Assembly: GCA_004154925.1 (NCBI GenBank)
Contig: QJNS01000102.1
Span: forward strand, 186,001 to 250,000
Direction of reading: 5' to 3'
DNA: 64,000 nucleotides
Source: Monosporascus cannonballus
Lineage: Eukaryota > Ascomycota > Sordariomycetes > Xylariales
In this document: in pieces, positions 24,651-37,400 of the stretch
Position numbering within the stretch: the stretch's first letter is position 1
How the letters are laid out: each line of letters begins with the position of its first letter
The notes under the pieces: model-generated
Database searches by the model: none
What the model saw: the letters and a program-made list of their open reading frames with translations, nothing else
Told to the model about the DNA's origin: nothing
Program-made: the position numbers and the translations under genes

Positions 24651-25990
24651 TTAATATTAATACTTATTATCTTTGTTATTTCCGATATAATTTAAAAAAT
24701 CGAATCCCTTATAATACATACGGGTAATTCGTTTATAAATATGTTATTTCCATTTGGCGTAATTGGGATATTTTCGTCGTCGACAATATATGGCGTATAT
24801 TTTGCTATATCAATTAAAAATTCCGGGATAAATTTTTTTTATTTAGTTTCGGTATTCGCGTAATTATTTTTGTAATATTTCTTATTATGTTCGCGATATT
24901 TATTAAGCCAATCTTCTGGCTTTTTGTATTTTTCGTCGAATTTTTTATCGTAATAATCCTTATTGGACTTTTTGTCGTAATTCTGATATATATTTAGCTT
25001 AAATTATATTACTAATTTTACTATCGTTTTCTTAATTATTTCTGGATTATTTCTCCGGTATAGGGGTCCAGTTGTTTTGCTATGGTTTTTTAGGGTTTTT
25101 GCATTTATAAGCCTTATATCCCATTTTGCCATAATTAAAGCACTTAATCTGGCTTTAATTTTATCTGTAAATAACGTTAAATTTCATAGGTCCTAACGCC
25201 GTTCCGTAAAAAATAAGGGGTGTATCTCTTTTTTTCCTCTGGTTAAACTTGTTATATCCTAAATATAAAGCATATTATTTTTTTTCTATCGTTTTTCAAA
25301 CTGTCAATTATTAATTTTGATTACCTTTATAATATATTGGTCCAGGGTAATTAATTGCTTATTTTAAATAATTTTATTTTTTATATTATCTTTTAATTCT
25401 ATATAAAATATATTAATAAAAACGTTAACTTTATTATTTTCTTATTCGGCCTTAGCTGCAAAATTTTTAAAGGTTACGGCGTACTTAAACGCAAATTTTG
25501 TTTATCGGAATTATAAGAATTATTAAACCGTTAATCGTTTTTTACCCAGATTGCCAAAATTATTATGTATTTTGTTTTCGAAATTAATATAAAATAAAAA
25601 AATTTCGTTAATAAAGTTTTTTTTATCCGGCTTTCTTATTTCCAGGACGTTTTTTATAATAGGCTTAAATTAATTAGCCGCATTTTTTATTAGGCTTACT
25701 TTTTTTATTAAAATTATATCCGCTTAATTATTAAAGTTTTAAAAACAAAAATAAATTCATATTTAAATTAAAAAGGTTTAAAAATTACCTTTTTTATTAT
25801 AAGGTTACGGTTTTTTAAGTTTTATACGGGCGAAAAAGGTTTAGGCAGATAACGTAACCCTAAGTTATCGAACTTTTTTTAATTTCCGAATTCGAACTTA
25901 AAACTGTTAAATAAACGTTTTTTAAATATTAATTAATATTTTAATAATATTAAATACTATTTAGAATTTAACGGTATTATTAAATAAAAG
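24650..25990 (-). pseudogene. Element B gag (decayed)
   Basis: The zinc knuckle lies at 25101-25142 and reads CFNYGKMGYKAYKC: the second Cys is Tyr (TAT) and the His is Tyr (TAT). The conserved gag-end block with IVDD/TTKI..NIP-like residues lies left of it around 24770-24850. Right of it the N-terminal part is charged and ends at a leader adjoining the LTR at 25999. The point corresponding to E's insertion in A lies here (about 24770-24790) and is uninterrupted. Confidence 0.82.
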
Positions 25991-25999
25991 CTTCTAACA

Positions 26000-26386
26000 T
26001 ATAATAGCTATGCGGTTTAACTAATTATTAAATCTTAAATTAATAGGTTTATGTTAAGAAAAATATCGTAAAAATCTAGGTAATAAATATAGTAACGTAT
26101 TACGTTTCGTAATGCCAAAAATGCTTTGGGTAACGATATTATATTATAAGCTAAAATTATTTAAATTATGGAATTAATAAACGTATATATCCTTATTTTA
26201 TTAGCTGGCTTCCCACTAATAAGTTAATGATCCGGCTTATTGGCTTACCACCAGTAAGTTGGTGATCCGGCTCACTGGCTCACCACCAGTGAGTTGGTGA
26301 TCCATCACGTGACCTGATCCACATAGTTTTCTTGGCCCTTTCCGTTGCGACCGTTTCTGAAGGCCGTGGCTGGTCGGGTCGTAACA
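26000..26386 (-). repeat. Element B 5' LTR (387 bp)
   Basis: It starts TATAATAGCTATGCGG and ends GGTCGGGTCGTAACA. Its right 170 bp retain many CA/TG pairs (GTGAGTTGGTGATCC, CACGTGACC) while the left half is saturated with mutations. Hairpin repeats are at 26236-26258 and 26271-26293. Confidence 0.95.
26203..26304 (+). repeat. Tandem 35-bp hairpin repeats in B's 5' LTR
   Basis: Two clear units 35 bp apart. The arms CTTATTGG/CCAGTAAG (26236-26243 and 26251-26258) and CTCACTGG/CCAGTGAG (26271-26278 and 26286-26293) each enclose a 7-base loop. A degenerate third unit precedes them. Confidence 0.88.
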
Positions 26387-26391
26387 TTTAG

Positions 26392-29300
26392 TAAATAAAT
26401 CGGAACGTATTAATATATCGTAATATTATATTACGGAACTGTAAGCAAACATTATAGTATATCGAATGTTATTAATAAGTTTAAATTATTATAACAATAT
26501 AAGTTAAAACCTCATACTGTTATAGATGTCGAAATTCAATATTTATCTTACGATAAGAAAAAAATCTCCTGTAAAATTAATTACTTTAAGATTTTTACTT
26601 GAAAACAATGTTTAACGGTTAAATTTAATATCGTTTAATTTAAGAATTATGATATAATCGTAGACCTATTTTAAATATATCAATACAAAATTATGATTTA
26701 CGAAAGAGTTAATTATATAAGATTCTCTTTATATTTTATTAACAAACAAGATTTACAAATATAAAGCTTTAATATTTAATCGAAAATAGAGATATATATA
26801 AGCATGAAAATATAACAAATATTTAATTATATCGAGATATCCAATATAAAAAATAAATAGTTTTTTAAAAAATAAAACGTATTATTGGTATTATTAAACC
26901 GAAATTTAAATTACTCCATAACGATTTAATATTATAATTTCAAATATTAAAATCTTTAATTAATATAGTACTATATTATGATCGATATGTGGAATATTTC
27001 AAAAAGGAATTAAATAGTAAAATATCGAAATATAACGAATAAAATTAAATATTCTTTTTTAAAAAACGGTTATATACAAAGTTTTACATTATTTATACTT
27101 TTAACGGAAATACATTACGCGTATTCAAAAAATATCTGAACAATCAGCTATAGAAAAAATAGATTTAATCTTTAAAATCACTTATAAAGTATCTTATACT
27201 TCCCGCACTTAAAAAATAGCAAATTATAACTATAGTCGATTATCGACAATTACACGATATTATTATTAAAAATCGAATATAATTATCTTTTATTACTGAG
27301 ATAAAAAACCGATTTTACGAAACTAAATAATTCACAGTATTTAATACTAAAGATGGATATAACCTTATCAAATGAAAAAAGGATACGAATAGAAACCAGC
27401 GGACAACATAAACAATATTTCAACGGATAGTAAATTATATGTTACGAAATTCCCTCCACGTTTTTATTATATATTACTTCAACAACATTCTTATCTACTC
27501 GAAAACGGAAAAAGTATATGCAAAATACGTTTATAAAGCTTTTTAAGCTTTATAAAACGCGAAATTGTTAATTAACGTAAAGAAGAACCAGTTTTATAAT
27601 GACAAAATGAACTATTTAAAATATATTAGTACCTTAAAATGCATCCAAATAAATATAAAAAATTCGTTACAGCTACAAAGTAATAAATATTAATGATAAT
27701 CTAAAAGGGTAGGGGTATCTTTCGAATTTATTAGTTATTACCGGAAAATATTTCAAAGCTTTAGTAAAATGACTATACTCTTAACCAATCTTATCAAAAA
27801 AAATTTATATAAACGTAATAAGTAAGAAAAAGGTTTCAAAAAATTACAAGTACGATTATTAATAAGTTAATGTTAATTATGTACAACGTAATACGCTTTA
27901 TTAAGCTAAAAACCGATACTTTAATTGGTATATTAAATATAATAACTAAATAACAAAATGATTGAAATAAATTATACCTTATTGTATTGTTTTCGAAAGA
28001 ATTTCAAAGAATATCAAATTTAATCACGATATTCCAAATAAAGAATTTATGGTTATTATTATAGCCGTTGGAAAATTAAAAGTTTTCATTAAGACAAATA
28101 TATATTAAGTTAAAATTTATACAAATTATCAATATTTTACCCATATTACTACGACTAAAAGATTTACGATACAATAATTACGATATATGAAAAAAGAGCG
28201 AATTTCGATTTCGTTATTATCTATAACAAAAGTTCAGAAAACGGCAAAATAAATATCTTGAATAAAAGACGGGAGTGAGAAAAGAAGATTAAATCAAAAT
28301 TAAATATACAATGTTTAATAGTATTTTAGAAAGATACTTACGCTTATATAAAATTAAAATAATAATGGTTATATTTTACATCATATATTAAAAAGTGTAA
28401 AAAATATAACGGTAATTTAACAAAATATAAGTAAATATATACATAAATAAATAAGGAATTTTAAAATGATATAAAATAAGCTTAATAAGTAATATGTATA
28501 AATATTAATTATATAAATATTAACTATATAAATATACAAACATTTATAAAACTTTAAAGCGATCTTAATTTAGATATTATTCTTTTAAAATAAACTTAAT
28601 AATTTAAAAGACACGACGATAGCATAAGCCTTATAATAAAATTAAATTTAACATTGTAAGTGTTGAAAGAAATAATAATTATTAATAATTTTAAAAGAAA
28701 TTATAAGCTTCGATTATTATAAATTTTATTATTACATTTACTTTATTACAGAATCCAGTTATAAATGTATATTACGATAATATTTTCGTGGTCATTTACA
28801 GAGTTACAGCTTCATGTAATTCTTTTATATTAACCGTATATTAATAGCGAATAAATAATATATTTTTTTGAAGTATGTTTAATTTATACAGACTTTTATA
28901 CGAAATTACTTGAGACCTAAAAACTATATTTATTTTAAAAACTTATTAATGACTTATGATATAAATCGGTTTAAATTATAAGTTATTTAACGTATTTAAA
29001 CTCTAAATAGACAAATCATCGGAACGGTTATATAAAACATTAAAAGTATATGTAAAATAGCTTATGAAGTACGAATAAACTAATGAAGTGAAACCATTAT
29101 TTATTACTTAATTAATATATAATACAAGTTATTACGAAAATATTAAAATAAGTTGAATAAATCTAAATTTCGGTTTTATATCTAATATTTATAAAAATAC
29201 GTAAGACAGACTTATTAACGTTAAAGTAATATTTATATCGAAATATTCTGACTAACTAAAACAAAAACTAAAAAAAATTAAGCTCTATACAGATTTAAAT

Positions 29301-29700
29301 AAAGAAATGCTATAATTAAAGAAAATTTAAAAAGTTTGGTTTTTAAAAAGAAAAATAGTGTATTTCGTTACCAAATATATTTAAATAGAAACACTTAACA
29401 AATTATTCGACTTTAAATATATCGATTTATATAAAATTAATTAAAAAGCTGAAAAATAATTATTTATTAAAGATTTTACGGAAAGTTCAATTATATTTTA
29501 TCTTTTATATTTTGTAACTTAAATTAGTAACAAGTATTATTAAAGTTAATAAGGAATTAAACGATATAAACATATTGCGATATAAAAGAAATAAATTAAT
29601 CCAATACTTAGTTAAATAAAACAATTATCCAAACTTCAAAAACATTTAAAAACCCGCTAAAATTCTTATTAGCGCTTAACGTCTATTAAGAAATTTTCAC
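26392..29700 (+). pseudogene. Element C pol (protease to chromodomain)
   Basis: It continues from 19676 after removal of B. The protease end is near 26650 (YDIIVD, the YDIILG-type motif). RT: 27121-27250 gives YLNNQL and then VDYRQLHDIIIKN. The catalytic box at 27475-27486 reads YFNN with both Asp codons changed to Asn, followed by ILIYSKTEK. RNase H and integrase follow with many stops. The chromodomain is at about 29520-29690 (RYKRNKLIQYLVK, NNYPNFKNI, KPAKILIS). The tandem Asp loss is a simple GAC-to-AAC change at each codon. Confidence 0.85.
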
Positions 29701-30350
29701 TAATAATAACGAAACTATTAAAAAAAGAAAGTTCTAGTTTAAGTTGGTTAAAAAATAATTCGACAAACGAAAACAAAATAAATCAAAGAGAATAACGGCT
29801 TACGCTAATGTAATTACGACAATCTTAACAACAACCTATTTTTCTCTTTGTTTTGATTTTTCTAACTTATCTAAAAACTAAAAGTTACGTTACAATATTA
29901 TAACGCGTTTAAAACGAACTAATTTTTTACGTAATCGAATAAATTGCGCCAAAACATCGTTTATCTTTGCTTAATACCGACGTTAAATTTTAAGTTAACG
30001 TTAAAAATCTAACAAACGTTTTTTCGTTAAAATCTTTTCGCGTTCGAAATGTTAACACTTGCGACAAATTTTTTGAAAAAAATAATAAAATATTTATTCT
30101 ATTATAAATTCAACCGCATACAATATATTCCTTATAACGCAAACCATTTTCCATCATTTTGCATTATAAATATTTCGAAATATATCAAAAATAAGACATA
30201 ACTTCAAAATCAAATTTCTTAAACGCTTTTATTAAATCAATACGACGAACTATAAAAAAACCGAAATTTACGACGAAATTTAAGAATACGAAAAGCTACA
30301 GTAAAAATAAAAATAAACATTTACTAAAAAAAATCTTAAAACAAAATTTC
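29700..30350 (+). other. Element C 3' region, no gene seen
   Basis: This is the sequence between the chromodomain and the polypurine tract. It contains short TTTTTCTCTTTG-type and CGAAA-rich tracts but no convincing frame. It corresponds in position to F 44350-44940. Confidence 0.5.
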
Positions 30351-30366
30351 GAAAAAAGAGAGATCG
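30351..30366 (+). other. Element C polypurine tract
   Basis: GAAAAAAGAGAGATCG ends one base before the 3' LTR. F has the same GATCG edge at 44958-44962. Confidence 0.65.
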
Positions 30367-30748
30367 TATTATAATCTAATAGATCTAGGTCTGCAAAAAC
30401 AATTACAACGATAAAGATAAAACGATCTCTCTTATAAATCACGTAACAAATAATTATTAATACACCCATAGTTATTAAAAAATAACTGTAATTCTTAAGG
30501 ATTACAATTATTATAGACGACGTAATGAAAAATAATAAATAAAAATAAAGAAAAAGGATATATAGGTTTATTATTTCTATAATTTAAATAATAACAACTT
30601 TTAATAACAATTGGTTATCGAAAACGCCCTTAATATTACAAAACGTAATAAGTTTATTATATTATTACTCAGATTCCTACAATACTCCTGCTAACATAAA
30701 CTCGTACAACTTAGATTTCATTGTTGATTAAATCGCTTAGCCGTTACA
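30367..30748 (+). repeat. Element C 3' LTR (382 bp)
   Basis: It starts TATTATAATCTAATAG (from TGTTATAATCTAACAG) and ends TTAGCCGTTACA. The first 5 bases to its right are GTAAG (30749-30753), the expected target duplication; the partner copy would lie left of the window. Confidence 0.9.
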
Positions 30749-31231
30749 GTAAGAGTCATAGCGGATTAATTTATATAGCTTATTCCAAGTCTAATAAAAG
30801 TTTCTCGAGATTTAATATTATTCTCTTTTTTTTTTCAGAATCTTTATTTTTAAAGATTTAGCCAATAAGTTAGTTTTTTTTTCTTTTAGCTTTTTTAGGT
30901 TGCAATATTATTAATTATATTAGGTAAATTTCGAAAACATATTAAAAGTTCTATTGCAAATTATCGTACTATTACTAAATGTATTTTCGATTTTGGTTTT
31001 CATATTATGCCGTGTATGCGTTCTTTTTTTTTTAAAAAAAAAGCTTTTTATAAGATGTTAAAAAATCGAAAAAATGTTAAAATTGTTTATCCGCCAACCT
31101 TTAGATTTATAACGGAAACCATATTTTACTTTTATTAATACAAATATTCGATTTAAAAAATTGCGTATTAAACGAAAAAAACATTTAACGGTTTATTATT
31201 TCAAAAATTTATATAATAGTATTATCTGTTT
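30749..31231 (-). mobile_element. Element I, left arm: start of 3' LTR and 3' region
   Basis: Read on the minus strand, 30832-31231 matches G's 3' region (about 38880-39284), for example ATTATGCCGTGTATGCGTTC here against G's inverted GCATATACGGCATAAT at 39085-39102. A purine tract (GAAAAAAAAAAGAGAATAA) leads to a boundary at 30817/30818. Beyond it, 30749-30817 resembles the start of G's LTR and is cut by C. The element continues on the far side of F at 45585. A superficial Tc1-like reading of this stretch was rejected. Confidence 0.8.
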
Positions 31232-31642
31232 TGTTATAACCTAACGGTCTTGGCTTCCTTGCAGACGGTCAGACTCACAAAAGAGACAAACCCCGACCAC
31301 CGCCAAGAGGTCACGTGACTAGCTCAAAAGTCTTAAGGTGCCAAACATTTTAAGCCCTTTAAGCCGGCAAAAAAGCTTAAAAGGCTTAACGGGCTTAAGG
31401 GTTTAAGCCGCTTAAATATTTTAAGCCAAAACGAAAATATATATATTTATTATTTCTATAATTTTCATAACTGTAATTTGTAATATATATTAAAATTAAT
31501 CCTTTATAATATAATTGATTTGTTTTTAATAATCAAAAACATAATTAAATTATCTTATGATTATAAAGTTTTATGATATTCTTATTAATGTAAATTTGTA
31601 TAATTAAGATTTAATAATTAATTAAACTATTTAGTCGTTATA
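31232..31642 (+). repeat. Element F 5' LTR (411 bp)
   Basis: It starts TGTTATAACCTAACGG and ends TTAGTCGTTATA. The first 180 bp (U3) are almost un-mutated, with GACCACCGCCAAGAGG and CACGTGAC retained. The rest is as AT-rich as the interior. Short CTTAAGC/GCTTAAG repeats fill about 31355-31430. Confidence 0.93.
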
Positions 31643-32485
31643 CGTTATAAATTTTTATTTAGTAATACTGTTAAACTTTGTACAATATCGCCGATATTAT
31701 ATTTATTAGCAAACAGGCCGAACAACCTATTTACCAGGTTCTTAATTACTCGAATATTAAAATGGAATTCGGAAAAGAAAAAGAAAAGCCTTATTTTTTT
31801 CGCGAAAATGTTTTTCGACGTTTGGATATCATAAATAAACGCATTCTTTAATTCGAAAAAGATAATAATGACCTTATAACGTCCGTTTAAGCCGCCTATA
31901 AAAAGTTTAAGGAAAAAAAAACTCCGGAAACCGGAAAGCTTTTTCGAACGAATTAGGTTATTCAGCTAAATATTACTAAGAAACTAGGAAAAGTCCTTAA
32001 ACTTCTCAAGCCAAAATTCTTTAGCAGAACCTCGATTAAGCTATAATTATTTTTAATTTAACATTAAAAATATTTTGAGTATTTCTTTATTTAATATATT
32101 ACGGTTATTATATGAATCAAATTTGCAATTAAACGATTTACTGGAAATATAATTACTTAATTTAAATCCATTACGAAAAAATATGTTATTTTGTTAATCC
32201 AACATCAACACCTAGAAACAATATAAATTTATAATAATTATAAATAATTTAAATAAATATTAATAAAGGTTTTCGAAATAGCAAACGAAAAGATAAAAGC
32301 CGAGATATAAATCCAGTAATTATAATAAAAAGAATTAATATCTAATTACGGTAATATAGCAGTTTAATTAGCCGTTAAACTAAATTAAGCATCAAAAATA
32401 TTAATAATTAAATTTTTCAACGGCCTAAATATAGTATAAAAGGAATTTTTTAAACTTAATCGGCCTAATTATCTATCGGATTACA
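31643..32485 (+). pseudogene. Element F gag, N-terminal part
   Basis: After the leader (TTATAAATTTTTATTTAG), a readable frame begins near 31760: MEFGKEKEKPYFF, RENVFRRLDIINKRI, EKDNNDLITSV. This is a charged, helix-prone gag N-terminus shared, inverted, with A at about 9820-10040. The frame then continues with stops to the insertion of G after TTACA (32481-32485) and resumes at 39722. Confidence 0.72.
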
Positions 32486-32917
32486 TATTACGTTCAGAAG
32501 GGACTCCACTAGGCCCAAAGGAGGCCCAGGAAGTTGAGAAACGCTCGGAATCTCCACCTCCCGTCGGATAAACCTCGGGTTTCTGTTAATTTCCAGAGAT
32601 ACCAGGAGACTTATGGATAACGGACGTTATGGTCTCTTGTAATCCCCAGAAACCATAAAAAATATTAAGGATAAGAAAGATATATAAGGTTTAGGTTTTT
32701 TATATAAATAATTACTTATTTAGTTTTTCGTTTTTTAGCTAGTAATTTAAGTTTTTAGCCAAAAGTAATTATACCGTTCTTTAATTAAAAAAGAAATATT
32801 TTAAAATTTTCTTAACGAACATACTGGATTATTCTTTACCTTATTATTACCTGCAAATTAAAACTTTTTTCGGATATTACTTATATTTCCAAATAAATGT
32901 ATAATAGGTTTGTTATA
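32486..32917 (+). repeat. Element G 5' LTR (432 bp)
   Basis: It starts TATTACGTTCAGAAGGG and ends GGTTTGTTATA. The GC-rich first 170 bp (CCCAAAGGAGGCCCAGG, CACCTCCCGTCGG) are nearly the same in both LTRs. Confidence 0.96.
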
Positions 32918-33089
32918 TTTTGATAACTCCTTAATTAATAGCCGACGAATAATTTACTGCCTAATTAGGGTATAAATTTTCTTGAATTTAGTGTAAATAA
33001 TAATATAGGACGACGTTCAGAAAATAAATAATATATGTAATTTTTGTTATTGGCCAATAAAATGTTATTAATAAGATTTAACAATTTAC

Positions 33090-34420
33090 CCCTTATTAAA
33101 GAAGTTTTTCAACTAATTAATAATATGGCTCCCTTTATAACGCGATTTTAAGGAGGTTTTTTTTCCCAGCTTCAGTAGTAACTTTCCCCGATTTCCCAGG
33201 ATATTATTGAAATCCAGGAATCAAAATAGGAAAAGGTTAAGGAAAAAAAGAAAAATATAGGGCAGGAAGTTAAAGGTTTCCTGTAAAAGAAAAATTAGGC
33301 GCTTTAAAGGCAGAAGTCCAGAACCTAAAAAAAGAGAATGTACGACTAAAGGGAAAAAAACTAACCTTTCTATAGTTTGGCTTCCTTAAAGGGCGAAGCC
33401 AAGGGGCTGGTTACCGATCCTCTTTATTAGACTTAAGATAAACGTAAGCAAAAACCTTGACTTTGCTATTGTTCGGCGCAAACCGGATACGAAAAAGGAT
33501 TATTCCTCCCTTTGGTTACTATGGAATGCCAGATATTAAGGGCTATAAACCAACCCCCCCTAAGCCTTATAACGGATTAGAAAACCTTGATGGATTTTTG
33601 GTTTAAGCCAGATTTTATCTTAAATTCTATGAAAATTTTCTGACGGAAAATTACCAGAAAGTAATAGTTATCTTTTAGCTCCTAATTAGACGAATACGCT
33701 AATGGTTTAAACCCATTTTAACGGATTACTTCGAAAAATACCCAAAGGAATTTTCAGATTTTACTAATTATATCTTTAGCAATTATGGAAACTTTGAAAA
33801 AAGAATATGCGTTTTGTTCGGCAACCCTAATAAGGAATAGGACGTTATTAAATAATTTTACCTTTTTTACCAAATTAAGTTAATATCTAAATATATTACC
33901 GAATTTAACTACTTAGCAATTATTTTTAATTTATTAAAAAGTATATTATTTTATCCTTATTATAATGGCCTAAAACCTTAGGTTAAGGACGAAATGTTTA
34001 AGGAATCAAAAACTAGAATTTTTGCAAAATATATAAATAAGGTTATTATCGTTAACCGACAAACCTTTAATCGGTATCTCGAAAAGAAAAAGATCGATAA
34101 ACGAGGTAACGATAAGAGCTTTTGCAGCCAAATTAAAAAAGATAAAGGTAAGCCTTAAAGGGAAGCAAATTCCGTTTCGAAGGAGCCCAAGAAAAACAAA
34201 TTTAAAGTAAAATGTTTTAACTGTGGTAAAAAGGGGTATTTTAAAAGCGAATATTGCTCTTTTGCCAAAAAGGACTCCAAAAAAAAAGGGATTTTTTAAT
34301 CTTAAAAAAAAGCCAAAGCGGCTAAACAAGAAATCGACAATAAGGCAAAAGAAAAAGAAAAAGAAGTTAGTTCGATTTCCTTCCAGCTAAAATACATTAT
34401 TGCCACAATTACTTAAATTT
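33090..34420 (+). pseudogene. Element G gag
   Basis: Structural protein of G. A coiled-coil-like stretch at about 33200-33360 (QEVKGFL, LKAEVQNLKKENVRLKG) is followed by the gag core at 33560-34030 (NGLENLDGFL, RFYLKFYENF, NYGNFEKRI, YYNGLKP, VKDEMFKES). A knuckle lies at 34213-34254: CFNCGKKGYFKSEY, where Tyr (TAT) replaces both the His and the fourth Cys of CX2CX4HX4C. The C-terminus is a Lys/Glu-rich tail. Stops are few for this window, so most of the frame can be followed. The minus-strand open frame 34006-34329 is a shadow. Confidence 0.9.
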
Positions 34421-34429
34421 AGAACGATA

Positions 34430-37400
34430 TTTTAAAGTACGAGAATTATTTTATTTGCCAGGATTTTAAAATTAAGGCCTGTAAGTATTATCTAGGATAA
34501 ACGGCTTTTAAAATAATTATGAAATTAGGATATTAATATTACCTTAATTCCTAAAAGTATAAAATATACATAAAGGACGGTTAATTTCCACCAAATATTA
34601 ATAATTACGGATAATTATCCCCAGAATTTTATAAGCCCTTAAAATGCATTATTTATAAGAAAATATTATCGGTAAACCTTTACGACTTATTACATTTTAC
34701 TGCTTATTACTAGGATAATTATTTTATTTATTTTAAAGCTAAAAAAACAATAATTTTTTGCCCGGATAGAATAATAAGATTTTTATTGAATTAAACGATA
34801 AATGTCGATATATTAAAATTTCCCGATAACCAGAATACCTTAAGTCTTATGATTTACACCCCGAATCAAAACGGAGTCAAAATACCATATTATAAGGATA
34901 CTTATGTTATTTCTCGATATTTTATATCTAATAAAAGTTTCTAAATATAGGAACATTTTTTTCGGAAATTTACCTTTTTGATCTTATGATTTGAAAGAAA
35001 TAGAATAAAAAAGTAAATTAGGAAAAAGGCCTAATTTTAAAGCCTTAATGTAAATACGGTAAGAAAATATGGTTTCGATACAAGAATAATTAATATATTA
35101 AATATGCTATTAAAAAGATTGCAAATAAAAGTTTGCTTAAGTCGGAAATTATTAAAAATCAAAAAATTACGGAGGCCTTCGAAAATAAGGTATTAAAAAG
35201 CCTTAATTAACAAAACCTTATGCGAAGTAACAAAAGGAACGCGTAACCAAATTAAGATCTTTTTCCGATATAAAAGCAAGGTGCTTAAGGCCATAATTAA
35301 TTCCGGAGTAAAAGGTAATTTTATTTCTTCCATAGTAATAAAAAAATATCAAATTCCTTAAAAATACAAATTAAAGTCTTATAAGTTGCGTACGGTAAAC
35401 GGCAGCCTATTTACCTACGAAAACGGACGAGTTCTTCGAAAAATAAAGGAATTTCCAATATAAATTCAAAAATATTAAAAGCACATTTCGCTGGATATCG
35501 CCGATATTTCCAGATACGATATTATCCTGGGAATATCCTGGTTTTATTTTAGCAATCCGTAAATTAATTTAAAAAAACGGATATTTTTCTAGGATAAAAT
35601 ACCAGAAAAAAATAATCGAAAAATTTGTTATATCATTAAGGAAATACGGATTCCTAATCAGATTTTTACGGTATTTTCGAAATATTAAAAATTCGACAAA
35701 TTATTTAAGGATCGAAAAAATTACGAACTACCGTTATATGGTTAATAGGACTACCGGATACTTATTAAAAAAGGGCATTATCCTAAATTTTATAAAATTT
35801 ACCATATAAACCCAAAAAAGTTAAAAACTTTATGGAAAAATATATAATTAGATTTAAAAAAAAGATATATTTAATTTTTTAATTTCCCTACCGGATATCC
35901 AGTTTTTATAATACCAAAAACCAAGGATAACAAATAAAGGATTAATAAGGACGGAAACCTTATTTACCGAAAAATAATTAATTATAAATAATTAAATAAT
36001 ATTATAATTAAAAATAAATATTTTTTAACTTTTATAAATACCCTAAAGGAAAATATTAGCAAAGCCAAATGGTTTATAGCGCTTAACTTTCGCGATAGTT
36101 ATTATTATATTAAAATGGCCAAAAGAAAAAAATAGAAAATAGTATTTAAAATAGTATATAAGCTTTATAAGTATCAAATAATGCCTATGGAACTTATTAA
36201 TGTTCCCGCCAGTTTTTAAAGCTTAATAATAATTATTTTCTGATAATTTTTGGATAAATTCGTATTTGTTTATCTCGACGATATTCTCATTTACTCCGAA
36301 ACCTTAAAAAATAAGAAATATATTGTTTAAATATTTAAAACTTTGGACGAAACCAATATTTAAGTTAACCTTATTAAAAACGTATGGCATACCCAGAAAT
36401 TGGATTTTTTGGGATTTATTCTTATACCAGGACAAATTTAAATTTAATGCTCTAAATTAGAAGCAATTAAAGACTAACCTATTCCTAATAAGGCGACTGT
36501 TACAAACATCCAATAAATCTTAGGATTCACAGGTTATATATGCAGCTTAATTAAAGGATATGGAAATATAATTAAACTTTTAATAAAACTTATTACTAAG
36601 GAATATATTAAAAAGGAATTCGAATTTTTAAAAGAAATAAAAGAAATATTCCGAAAATTAAAAAAAGTAATTACTAATAAACCTATTGTAAAAATACTTA
36701 ACCTAAATAAAAAGAAACGCCTAAAAACGGATGCCTTAAAATACGCCCTGGGCGTAATTCTGGAATAATAAAAAATAACGGCAAATAATATTTAATGGCC
36801 TATTATTTTAAAATATTCCGAAATATAAAACTTAGATACCAGATTTACGACAAAAAACTATTGGCAATTATTAATATTTTTAAGAAATAAGAATTTTTTT
36901 TTAGCGGAACAAAAAAACCTTTCGACATTTACTTTAATCACAAAAATCTTATGCGATTTATAAAAGCCTAAAAACTAAATAAACGATATAAAAAATAATG
37001 TATTTTTTTATCCAGATTTAACTTTAAAATGTATTATATTAAAAGAAAAAAAACATCTAAGCGGATATTTCTAATTATAAAAAAGATTACAATTCCAAAA
37101 TTCCCAAAAAAAGCATATAGATATTATAATATAATAAAGATAAAATTATATATTTATATAAAATAAAACAAAAATTAACTACCGAATTCTTAATATGGTT
37201 CCGGAATTCTTACAATACAAAAAAATAAAAAGAAATTTAGTAACTAAAAGGATAACCTAAAGATTAATTATTATATTATGGCAAAATCTATATTCCCAAG
37301 GATTAACAAAAATAATTTGTAAAAGAATTCCATAAGGATCCACTGTATAAATACTAAGGAATCTTTAAAACCACCCAACAGTTACAAAAAAAATATAACT

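Larger units (their letters stand above)
19677..26386 (-). mobile_element. Element B: Gypsy chromovirus nested in C
   Basis: A 6710-bp element with two 387-bp LTRs. The target duplication is TTCAG (19672-19676) and TTTAG (26387-26391), differing by one C-to-T change. Gag is on the right and pol on the left, all minus strand. It belongs to the A/C/F/J family by internal sequence and LTR body but carries its own U3 with hairpin repeats. RT keeps YFDD. It serves as the uninterrupted reference for element A around E's insertion. Confidence 0.95.
10524..30748 (+). mobile_element. Element C: Gypsy/chromovirus element split by D and B
   Basis: Plus-strand element. It consists of a truncated 5' LTR at 10524-10889, gag at 10890-11688 and 18604-19676, pol at 26392-29700, and a 3' LTR at 30367-30748. 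Removing D (11689-18598) and B (19677-26386) with their 5-bp duplications rejoins a collinear gag-pol matching F and B. The 5' LTR lacks the first 16 bases present in the 3' LTR; those bases should lie on the far side of element A. Its right end interrupts the LTR of element I. Translations match F's across every junction, so the split is well supported. Confidence 0.88.

Noticed and set aside
19879..26304. Hairpins in B's LTRs as bacterial-type terminators, or the repeats as a CRISPR array
   Set aside because: They are tandem units without spacers inside an LTR of a eukaryotic element.
30950..31200. Translation resembling a Tc1/mariner transposase helix-turn-helix (FGFHIMP..KKKAF)
   Set aside because: The same stretch, inverted, is present in G's 3' region (about 38900-39110), so it is element I sequence and the resemblance is accidental.
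34006..34329. A 107-codon minus-strand open frame, the second longest in the window
   Set aside because: It lies antisense to G's gag, including the zinc knuckle; its Phe-rich content is the complement of Lys codons.
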